A stretch of DNA of 64,000 bases, from contig JAQTTH010000001.1 in the NCBI GenBank assembly GCA_028710895.1, positions 343,876-407,875 on the forward strand. Direction: 5' to 3'. This document shows, one piece after another, positions 54,003-61,604 of this stretch. The notes beneath the pieces were generated by a model. That model saw only the letters and a list, made by a program, of their open reading frames with translations. It ran no database searches and was not told where the DNA came from. The number at the start of each line of letters is the position of its first letter. The stretch's first letter is position 1. The DNA is from Paludibacter sp. Lineage in GTDB: Bacteria; Bacteroidota; Bacteroidia; Bacteroidales; Paludibacteraceae. Position numbers and translations under genes: made by a program.

Positions 54003-57000
54003 TTATTCTTTAGTAAAGAAATCCGCCATTAGTTCGGCTTGCTTTAAAACTGTTTCTATTGCTTTTGCTTGCTTGTCGGGTGGATAACCCCATTTTGTGA
54101 GCGTCCGTTTTACCAATACCATTAGTTTAGCTCTTGCACTTTCACGGATTGTCCAGTCGATTGTTGCATTTGCTTTTACCTTTTCAGTTATTTCACGGGC
54201 AATATCTCTTAGTTGGTCATCACCTAAAACCAGTACAGCACTGTCGTTTACTTCCAAGGCATTGTAAAAAGCAACTTCATCTTTGGTTAGTCCAAGTCGT
54301 TCACCCTCTTTGTCGGCTTCTTTGATTTCTTTAGCTATATTGATGAGTTCCTGAATTATTTCAGCCGTTGTCAACAAGTTGTTTTGGTAACGTTTTATTG
54401 CACCTTCAAGCATTTCCAACAACTTTCTACTTTTTACGAGATTGGTTTTCGAGCGTGTTTTTATTTCGTCATTCAACAATTTCTTCAACAATTCCAACGC
54501 CAGGTTTTGGTGTTTCATTCCTTTTACTTCCTGAAGGAATTCATCAGAGAGCACTTCTAATCCTGATATTTCAGGTTTATCAATCCCCGCAGCTTCAAAA
54601 ATATCAATTACTTTGTCTGAACTCAACGCTTCATCAACAATCTGTTTGATGGCAGTTTCAATTTCAATGTCCGATTTTCCTGTTCCGCTTCCAGTTCCTT
54701 CAAATTTTACCAATCTGGCTTTTACCGCTTGAAAGAAAGCAATATCATCTTTGATGTTCATTGCACTTTCGTTTGGAATTGACAACGCAAAGGCTTGACT
54801 CAACAATGTTACTTCCCTTATAAAACGAGTTTTACCATCTTCTAAACCTAAAATATGTTCTTCGGCTTGTAATATAATGGATAACTTCTCTTTCGATTCA
54901 ACCTGAAAAAATCGCTTGTAATTGAACTTAAAACTATTGGCGTAATAAGCATCGGGTTCTTCGGCAACTATATCACCTTGTGTTTTTGCTTTTTCATTGA
55001 AAAACTGCTGAACGACTTCGTATTTTTCATTCATCAATTCAATCGCTTTTTCAATATCCAAGGTTGGTTGACCTTTTCCACCGGCATCGGAATAAAAAGA
55101 TAGAGCCTTTTTTAAGTCGTTTGCTATTCCCAGATAGTCAACGATTAAACCGCCCGGTTTGTCCTTGTAAACACGGTTAACCCTTGCAATGGCTTGCATC
55201 AGGTTGTGTCCTTTCATTGGTTTGTCGATGTACAAGGTATTCAAACAAGGTGCATCAAAGCCTGTGAGCCACATATCGCAAACAATAACCAGTTTTAATG
55301 CATCGTTTTCATCTTTCATTCTGTCGGAAAGTATTTTCCGTTCCGACTTAGTGGTTCGCATACTCTTTGGAATAACCAAAGCCGTTGGGTCTTCCTGGTC
55401 AAATTCTATTTTATCAGACGATGAAGAAGTCATAACTACTTTCAAAACGCCTTTATTGAAATCGTCGTCATGCCATTCGGGTCTTAACACAATGATTTCT
55501 TTGTACAATTCGGCTGCAATTCTACGGCTCATAGCCACAATCATAGCCTTGCCTTCAAATACTTTTTGACGTTGCTCAAAGTGACTTACAATGTCGTTGG
55601 CTAAGTTCCGTAACCTTCTTTCACTTCCAACTATAGATTCCAGCGTTGTCCATTTTGCTTTCGCTTTTTGTTGGTTGGTTACATCAATATCTTCTTCTAA
55701 ACTTTCTTCAAACTCTTTTATTAATCGTTTGCCCTCTTCGTCCAGATTCACCTTTGCCAACCTACTTTCGTAATAAATCCGAACTGTTGCACCATCGGCA
55801 ACTGCTTGCGAAATATCGTACACATCCACATATTGTCCAAAAACTTGTGGTGTATTTATGTCTGTTCCTTCAATGGGCGTTCCTGTAAAACCTATGTAAG
55901 TGGCATTTGGTAATGCATCACGCATATATTTGGCAAAACCATAAGCAATACGCTGACCAATTTTCTCTTTGGTTTCCTTGTCTTTTACTTCTTTGATGGA
56001 TGCTTCAAAGCCGTATTGTGTTCGGTGGGCTTCGTCGGCAATAACCACTATATTTCTTCGGTCAGATAGCTGGTCGTAAACTGATTTTTGGTCTTCGGGC
56101 AAGAACTTCTGAATGGTTGCAAATACAATTCCACCGCTTGCCACTTTTAATAGTTCTTTCAAATGTTCACGGTCTTTTGCCTGAACAGGTTCTTGCCGTA
56201 GTAATTGTTTAGAATTGGCAAAAGTGTCGAAAAGCTGGTCGTCCAAATCATTACGGTCGGTAATGACTAAAATAGTTGGATTTTGCATTTCGGGTGCAGT
56301 AATCAGTTTACCCGAATAAAAAACCATGCTTAAACTCTTGCCCGAACCTTGTGTATGCCAAACCACACCACCACGTTTATCTCCGTTTACGCCTGATGCA
56401 ATGATGGAGGATTGAACGGCTTTATTTACGGCGTAATATTGATGGTATGCAGCTAATTTCTTAACGGTTTCTATTTGTGTAATGCCTGTTATGGCATCTT
56501 CTTTTTTATTCTTTTCAAAAACAATAAAATTACGAACTAAATCCAACAAGGTAGCAGGGTTCAACATTCCTTTCAGCAAAATTTCTAACTGAGGAATAAA
56601 CCGTGAAGCTTCCTTTTTGCCGTCTGCCGATTTCCAATTCATGTAACGGCTGAAACCTGCCGACAAACTACCTGCTTTACACTCGTGACCATCGGAGATG
56701 ACACACAAGGCATTGTAGGTAAATAGACTGGGGATAGTGGCTTTGTAGGTTTGCAATTGGTCAAACGCTTTGCGCATAGTGGCGTTTTCGTCGGTTGCAT
56801 TTTTTAGCTCTATAACTACCAGCGGAATGCCGTTTACAAAAAGTAAAATATCAGGGCGTTTGTTTTGGTTTTTCTCAACGATAATGTATTGATTCACGCA
56901 AAGAAATGCATTGTTCATCGGATTTTCAAAATCGACCAAAGCTACTTCGTAACTGCGTTCAAAACCATTTTGCTGATAAGGTATTTTTACTTTCTCCACC

Positions 57001-57278
57001 AATAGCTGATGAAAGCTTTCGTTGTTGTGCAACAATTCGGGCGAATAAATGCGCAATACCTTTTGTATGGCTTGCTCTTGCGCATCTTGCGGAATATCGG
57101 GGTTTAAAATAGCAACCGCTTTGCGCAACCGATCAATAAGAATAATTTGCTCAAAGTTTTCTCTTTCGGCTTGTTCTGCTCCGGGAGCAATAGCCAACCC
57201 ATGCACATACTCCCAACCAATAGATTGAAGTACTTCTATGGCAAAAGTTTCTATTTTATCTTCGGTGATTGGTTTCAT
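54003..57278 (-). CDS. hsdR: Type I restriction endonuclease subunit R
   Basis: 1091 residues, standard HsdR length. The N-terminal PD-(D/E)xK nuclease domain has RPDILLFVNGIPLVVIELK (about 140-160). SF2 helicase/translocase motifs follow: Walker A TQGSGKSLSM near 305, DEAHRTQYG near 412, GFTGTPIEGTD near 470 and QAIARVNRVYKDKPGG near 690. The C-terminal helical domain carries the QAE/LID-type contacts to the methylase. It moves and cuts DNA when the HsdM/S complex finds an unmethylated site. It is the last gene of the operon, 50 bases after the membrane protein gene, although hsdM and hsdS are at the other end. Confidence 0.96.
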   Translation of the reverse strand: MKPITEDKIETFAIEVLQSIGWEYVHGLAIAPGAEQAERENFEQIILIDRLRKAVAILNPDIPQDAQEQAIQKVLRIYSPELLHNNESFHQLLVEKVKIPYQQNGFERSYEVALVDFENPMNNAFLCVNQYIIVEKNQNKRPDILLFVNGIPLVVIELKNATDENATMRKAFDQLQTYKATIPSLFTYNALCVISDGHECKAGSLSAGFSRYMNWKSADGKKEASRFIPQLEILLKGMLNPATLLDLVRNFIVFEKNKKEDAITGITQIETVKKLAAYHQYYAVNKAVQSSIIASGVNGDKRGGVVWHTQGSGKSLSMVFYSGKLITAPEMQNPTILVITDRNDLDDQLFDTFANSKQLLRQEPVQAKDREHLKELLKVASGGIVFATIQKFLPEDQKSVYDQLSDRRNIVVIADEAHRTQYGFEASIKEVKDKETKEKIGQRIAYGFAKYMRDALPNATYIGFTGTPIEGTDINTPQVFGQYVDVYDISQAVADGATVRIYYESRLAKVNLDEEGKRLIKEFEESLEEDIDVTNQQKAKAKWTTLESIVGSERRLRNLANDIVSHFEQRQKVFEGKAMIVAMSRRIAAELYKEIIVLRPEWHDDDFNKGVLKVVMTSSSSDKIEFDQEDPTALVIPKSMRTTKSERKILSDRMKDENDALKLVIVCDMWLTGFDAPCLNTLYIDKPMKGHNLMQAIARVNRVYKDKPGGLIVDYLGIANDLKKALSFYSDAGGKGQPTLDIEKAIELMNEKYEVVQQFFNEKAKTQGDIVAEEPDAYYANSFKFNYKRFFQVESKEKLSIILQAEEHILGLEDGKTRFIREVTLLSQAFALSIPNESAMNIKDDIAFFQAVKARLVKFEGTGSGTGKSDIEIETAIKQIVDEALSSDKVIDIFEAAGIDKPEISGLEVLSDEFLQEVKGMKHQNLALELLKKLLNDEIKTRSKTNLVKSRKLLEMLEGAIKRYQNNLLTTAEIIQELINIAKEIKEADKEGERLGLTKDEVAFYNALEVNDSAVLVLGDDQLRDIAREITEKVKANATIDWTIRESARAKLMVLVKRTLTKWGYPPDKQAKAIETVLKQAELMADFFTKE

Positions 57279-57328
57279 GTAATATAATTATAAAAAATGA
57301 AAACTCGAGTGGTTCTTAAAGACTTTTC

Positions 57329-57940
57329 TTAACCCCTATAATTAAATAGTTTTTTTAAAATACTTGTTTTTGTCTTAATTATTTCTTCTGTGATAATTTC
57401 TTCAAACTTTGGTTCATAATTAAGATTAAGACCTTCATCAAAAATACTGTTAGTTATATGAGTTTGGAGAGCATCCATTTCGGCTAATATTTCATTGTAG
57501 AAAGTATTATTTACTGCAAGTAATCCATCAATAAATTTTCTTCTAATTTTAATATAGATTTTACTCAATTCTTCATCAATAACAGATTTTTCTTCATCGT
57601 TTTTACATAGTTTAATCTTCTTAGATGTTTCATCAATCTCCTCAAAACTTTCATATAGATAATCAAGAGATTGATCAAGAATCACTGTTTTAAACCAATG
57701 AATTTTTCTATCTTTTTCCTTTTCGCCATCATCTTTTTTTGATTTGCTCACAAATATAATAATCGCATATACGAAGTTAGCAATTGCAATTAAAATAGTA
57801 GCTAATTTAAATAATATATCTAATAACCCACTTCCATTTGAATTCGGCAATTCAATATTTAAATAATTAGCATGTGGTACTGAGATTATTGTATCATGAA
57901 CAACCCTTATTGAGTCAATTATAACTGTATCATTTCCCAT
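57329..57940 (-). CDS. Single-pass membrane protein of the inserted trio
   Basis: 203 residues, not recognised as a named family. One clear transmembrane helix (about 39-65, LLDILFKLATILIAIANFVYAI) is followed at once by a Lys-rich stretch (SKSKKDDGEKEKDRK). The ~38 N-terminal residues should therefore lie outside and the ~135 C-terminal residues in the cytoplasm. The cytoplasmic part is predicted helical (LYESFEEIDETSKKIK, YNEILAEMDALQTHITNS). It is AT-rich like its two upstream neighbours, with a 7-base gap after the STAS-like gene. A membrane effector or anchor of the trio is a reasonable guess from position only. Confidence 0.65.
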   Translation of the reverse strand: MGNDTVIIDSIRVVHDTIISVPHANYLNIELPNSNGSGLLDILFKLATILIAIANFVYAIIIFVSKSKKDDGEKEKDRKIHWFKTVILDQSLDYLYESFEEIDETSKKIKLCKNDEEKSVIDEELSKIYIKIRRKFIDGLLAVNNTFYNEILAEMDALQTHITNSIFDEGLNLNYEPKFEEIITEEIIKTKTSILKKLFNYRG

Positions 57941-57947
57941 AAATATA

Positions 57948-58298
57948 TTAATCTAGAGCAGTTTTATTTCTCAATATTCTTTCAATCGCTTCATTTAGTG
58001 GTTTTTCATAATTGTAATTACCCTGTGAAGTAAATTTAAACTTTTGTAAGAAGTTATCTTTTCCAAGTTTTGTTACCACATTGTCAAATAATTCTTCAAA
58101 AAAAGAAGGATTAATTGAATAGATATTATTAGGAATTATTATTTCTACAATATCATATTTAGTCTCAATCTTATCAATCTCAGACTTAGTTCGTACATAA
58201 AGACCTCGGTCTCTACCTGTAAATACTTTTGCAATTTTAGTGCCTTCTACGACCCTAAAATCTTCTAAATTAATGATGTTGTCATGACTTAGTTTCAT
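57948..58298 (-). CDS. DUF4325/STAS-like small protein
   Basis: 116 residues. The segment IIIPNNIYSINPSFFEELFDNVVTKLG (about 52-78) followed by FLQKFKF fits the STAS-like DUF4325 family (PF14213-like). In those small proteins the S-x-NPSFFEE loop corresponds to the regulatory loop of anti-sigma-factor antagonists. Such proteins often accompany histidine-kinase-type ATPase proteins, as here (10-base gap from the ATPase gene upstream). By analogy with SpoIIAA/RsbV partners it may be the switchable binding partner; whether its Ser is phosphorylated cannot be seen from the sequence. Confidence 0.75.
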   Translation of the reverse strand: MKLSHDNIINLEDFRVVEGTKIAKVFTGRDRGLYVRTKSEIDKIETKYDIVEIIIPNNIYSINPSFFEELFDNVVTKLGKDNFLQKFKFTSQGNYNYEKPLNEAIERILRNKTALD

Positions 58299-58308
58299 AA
58301 TGTCTGTG

Positions 58309-59757
58309 TTAGTTTGTTTCTAATTTAAAATCATCGTCATTCAATAATATTTTTGCACTTATCAATGTACCAGGAAAATATGAATCAGAATATCTCACGA
58401 AATTACTATCAGGCTTATCTTCGATATTACCCGTTTTATTAAAAGTCATTACTTTAAATTTGTGATAATCAATTTCTTTTTCTTGAATACAATAAGTACC
58501 ATCAAAAATTATTTTTGTATTACCTGACAATATCAACAGTCTGGAAAAGTTATCAGCTTCAACAGATTCTTTAATATTAAAGAAACTTTCGATGAATTGA
58601 ATTGATCCATTTCCTCTTTTTCTATATTTTGTTGTAGGTATTGATGTCACTCCCTCTTGGAGAGCGTATAATGTCCACAAAGATTCTTCTTCAAATGTTT
58701 TCCATTTTAATAAATTTCGCTTTGTATAACTATCCGAAAGAGTTTTCATCTTATCAACTATTGGTTTATTCGGACAATCTGGATCTTTGAATTTTTCATA
58801 AATAGTTTGACCAAAGTTCAAAATTACTAACCTAAATACTCCATAGTGTTTTTCGCCCTCTTTCTTCTCTTCAAAATAGCCAATTGAAAACCTATATCGT
58901 GTTGTTGAATGTTCCTCGGCATTAATAAGAATTTCACCAATTACAGTGCATAAATCATCCAGTTTCTCTGAAGATAGACTTTTATTCATTCTTGCTAAAC
59001 TCTCTAAAACATATTCAGCAAGTGCAGTTGTATCTAAGTCTTTGCTTTCAATCTTTTTTATTGGATCTTTTGAACTTTCAGTATCATGTATGCATAGTGG
59101 ATAAGATATTATATCATCAAATTTTCTTTGATCTTTGTTAAGTACAGCAGGTGAACCAACAGAAAATAATAGTTTGTCAATCTTGTTATTAATATTACTC
59201 CCTCCAATTGTATCTGGAAATATCCCTATTACTTGCTTGTTATTTTGCTGGCAGTTTTTAACAAAAAGAAAGAAATCTTGCAAAATAATATCCAACAAGA
59301 CTTGTGTACTTAAATCAACTTTATTACATAAATGATAATCTAAAATAACTCTATTGTTTCTTTCTAATAACAAAGCTGAAATTATCTTCCTTAGTATTTC
59401 GTACGATTCATTAGTATTGTCAATAATTGAAAAAATATCCGGTATTTCTATTTTACCATTAGATTTGTATGCTTTTTTTTCAATAGAATTTAGATTAAAG
59501 GGGCTATTTACATTTAAGGTAAGATATTTTAAATTAGAAGGAATAAATTTCTCTATTAAATTCTGTTTATAAGCATATATATCTCTGCTAATCGGCTTGT
59601 TAAAAGTAGAAATTCTATTAAAAGACCTTGGTGCACTTACCGTTCTTTTTGCTATAAAATTAGTTTGTCTCTTCTTAAAAGATTTTTTCCTTCGTTTACT
59701 CTTTAAACTCTCTAATATAGCTATTTGCTGTCGAATCTTATCCCTATTTTTCTTCAT
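58309..59757 (-). CDS. STAS-like plus histidine-kinase-type ATPase (GHKL) protein
   Basis: 482 residues. The N-terminal ~90 residues are basic (KSKRRKKSFKKRQ) and could bind nucleic acid. About 125-215 looks like a STAS-type fold (NNRVILDYHLCNKVDLSTQVLLDIILQ; KQVIGIFPDTIGG). About 255-400 resembles an HATPase_c domain: N-box EILINAEEHS near 273-282, a degenerate second box LNFGQTI near 314 in place of DxGxG, and KRGNGSIQFI near 380 in place of the GxGL lid. The remaining ~80 residues are beta-rich (FSRLLILSGNTKIIFDG). The combination suggests an anti-sigma-kinase-like or stressosome-like switch. It starts 9 bases after hsdS and is clearly more AT-rich than the hsd genes. Function not established. 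Confidence 0.7.
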   Translation of the reverse strand: MKKNRDKIRQQIAILESLKSKRRKKSFKKRQTNFIAKRTVSAPRSFNRISTFNKPISRDIYAYKQNLIEKFIPSNLKYLTLNVNSPFNLNSIEKKAYKSNGKIEIPDIFSIIDNTNESYEILRKIISALLLERNNRVILDYHLCNKVDLSTQVLLDIILQDFFLFVKNCQQNNKQVIGIFPDTIGGSNINNKIDKLLFSVGSPAVLNKDQRKFDDIISYPLCIHDTESSKDPIKKIESKDLDTTALAEYVLESLARMNKSLSSEKLDDLCTVIGEILINAEEHSTTRYRFSIGYFEEKKEGEKHYGVFRLVILNFGQTIYEKFKDPDCPNKPIVDKMKTLSDSYTKRNLLKWKTFEEESLWTLYALQEGVTSIPTTKYRKRGNGSIQFIESFFNIKESVEADNFSRLLILSGNTKIIFDGTYCIQEKEIDYHKFKVMTFNKTGNIEDKPDSNFVRYSDSYFPGTLISAKILLNDDDFKLETN

Positions 59758-59766
59758 AGCTATTTT

Positions 59767-61173
59767 TTACATTTCCACCCTCACTTCACCACTCATCAGC
59801 TTTGGCAGCATCGTATCGCGGATTTGGGTTAAGGTGCGAATTTGTGTTTGATTAGATTCTATTTTATCAATAATTGAATTAAATTCTAATTCGTAGATTT
59901 TGACTTTCTCAGTTGGTGGAATTTTAAATGAAATACTTTTTAAACCTTCAATCGTTAGAGCTTCTTGTGTACTTCCGATTGTAATTGCAGCAAGTTCTTC
60001 TTGTCCAATTTTAGAAATTAGCCATAAATAGACTATAGAACTTGGTAATCCTTTGAAATCCTTAAACCAAGTTAGATTACCATCTTTGAAATAAAAATTA
60101 TCAGATTTTCTTACTCTGTACGCTACCCCCAAAGTACCTACAGAAGTCATTAATATATCTCCTTCTTTTGGAGAACCAAACTTATTATTTATTTCATTGA
60201 ATCTTTCATTGGAAATAAACAATTCGCTATTTGTCGAGCCTGTTTTCCGTAATTCTATAATTTCTTTACTTCTATAGAATGGAATTCCTGCCGAAACATA
60301 TTCTGAATAATATATCCTTTTACTCGAAGTAATTGTGAGTAATTCTCCAAGCGTTTTGGTTTCCCAACTTTCTTCCACTTCCTCAACAAACCATTGCCTA
60401 AAAAGCGTTTCAGCCAATTGCTCCAGTGTTTTGTTTTGGCGTTGCAGTAGGTCAATTTTATCATCTAAACTACTAAGAATAGAGGCAATGGCGGTTTGTT
60501 CGGAAAGTGGGGGAAGCGAAATATCAATTGCTTCAATTACAGGTACTGTCAAGCTTGGCACAGCAGAACCAACATTTAGATTCGAATAATCAACCGTTGT
60601 CAATTGATAAAAAAGAAATTTTGGAAACACTTTTCCCTCATCGATTTTAGACCAAAACATTGTATCAACTGTCCAAAAAGGTTCATCCTTGTAGAATATA
60701 TTATTCAATGAACCTTTTCGAGGTATTAGAATTGACTTTTTATCATAGAGTGCTTTATCACCAAAACGCATTATACCGCCACTTCCATAAACAGGAATAT
60801 TACCCTCATTAAGCTGCTTGTGATCTTTTCCGTACTTTATTTCTAAAACAGTTCCTAATTTCAGTTCCTGCCATCTACTATAAAACTCAATCCCCACTCT
60901 GTCGATATGTTCTTTTAGAGCAGGTTCTTTGATGCTGTTGTAATCTATTAAGTCAAATTTATGTGTAATGCCTTTGGTTTCGATAGCTACGCTTATGGCA
61001 ATAATATCATCGGTGGTTATTTCGTTGCCTTTAATGGCAATATCAATATCGGAATCGGGACGGTAGTTGCCTTTGGCTCGGCTGCCAAACACAAAAGCCT
61101 TGTCCACTTTTGGGTGTTGCTCCAAAACGGAAATTATGTTTTCAATAACTTGTACTTCTAATCCAAACTTCAT
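59767..61173 (-). CDS. hsdS: MNT nucleotidyltransferase fused to type I specificity subunit HsdS
   Basis: 468 residues. Residues 1-99 are a minimal nucleotidyltransferase with the full active site: G30-S31-RAKGNYRPDSD42-I-D44 and a third Asp at 74 (HKFDLIDY). From R100-W101 (WQELKLGTVLEIKYGKD) the protein is an HsdS. It has two target-recognition domains separated by a conserved helix (PPLSEQTAIASILSSLDDKIDLLQRQNKTLEQLAETLFRQW near 230) and a matching C-terminal helix (IRTLTQIRDTMLPKLMSGEV). HsdS reads the DNA target for HsdM and HsdR. The N-terminal domain resembles the MntA antitoxin of MntA/HepT pairs, and the HEPN-like partner is encoded just upstream (4-base overlap). The junction DNA (60871-60882) contains TAG, TAG and ATG in another frame, so the fusion could be recent or a sequencing error. 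Confidence 0.9.
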   Translation of the reverse strand: MKFGLEVQVIENIISVLEQHPKVDKAFVFGSRAKGNYRPDSDIDIAIKGNEITTDDIIAISVAIETKGITHKFDLIDYNSIKEPALKEHIDRVGIEFYSRWQELKLGTVLEIKYGKDHKQLNEGNIPVYGSGGIMRFGDKALYDKKSILIPRKGSLNNIFYKDEPFWTVDTMFWSKIDEGKVFPKFLFYQLTTVDYSNLNVGSAVPSLTVPVIEAIDISLPPLSEQTAIASILSSLDDKIDLLQRQNKTLEQLAETLFRQWFVEEVEESWETKTLGELLTITSSKRIYYSEYVSAGIPFYRSKEIIELRKTGSTNSELFISNERFNEINNKFGSPKEGDILMTSVGTLGVAYRVRKSDNFYFKDGNLTWFKDFKGLPSSIVYLWLISKIGQEELAAITIGSTQEALTIEGLKSISFKIPPTEKVKIYELEFNSIIDKIESNQTQIRTLTQIRDTMLPKLMSGEVRVEM

Positions 61174-61604
61174 CCGTTCTTTTCTTGATTTATTTTTTCT
61201 AATTGTAAGCGTGTTTCCAGTTGAATAAACAAACCGTGATACTTATTTACAATCTTTTCGGCAATGTCATCCGCCGTTTCCTCGTCGTAACTGTGTGAAG
61301 TTAAGTCGCGCGATTTTTTCATAGCTTTCCATCCTTCATAATCCTTGATATATCCATTCTCAAGCGAATAATTGATAATCACATTGGGTCCACCATTGGC
61401 ATCGGGATTGTTTCTTTCTCTCAAAATGTCTTGCAAGGTTTTCCAAGCCAAGTCAAAAGTAAATTCAAAACCTTGGATCAATCCTTGTTGCTCCAAATCC
61501 GAAAGTTTACGTTCTTCGGTCAAAGCCACTGCATCGGCAAGTCTTGCCAACGCTTTACGGTAATTACTAAACCGCTGTATCCAGCGTACATCTTCGTTAG
61601 GCAT
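61170..61604 (-). CDS. HEPN-like protein (HI0074/HepT type), partner of MNT
   Basis: 144 residues, helical, of the nucleotidyltransferase-substrate-binding (HI0074) type. It ends in the RX4HXY motif R99-DLTS-H104-S-Y106. In HepT toxins this motif forms the RNase site, and its Tyr is AMPylated by the MntA antitoxin. Segments FEFTFDLAWKTLQDILRE and GWKAMKKSRDLTSHSYDEET are typical of the family. It overlaps hsdM by 8 bases and the MNT-HsdS gene by 4, so it is translationally coupled to both. Toxin function is inferred from the motif and the partner; HI0074-type proteins without toxicity also exist. Confidence 0.85.
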   Translation of the reverse strand: MPNEDVRWIQRFSNYRKALARLADAVALTEERKLSDLEQQGLIQGFEFTFDLAWKTLQDILRERNNPDANGGPNVIINYSLENGYIKDYEGWKAMKKSRDLTSHSYDEETADDIAEKIVNKYHGLFIQLETRLQLEKINQEKNG

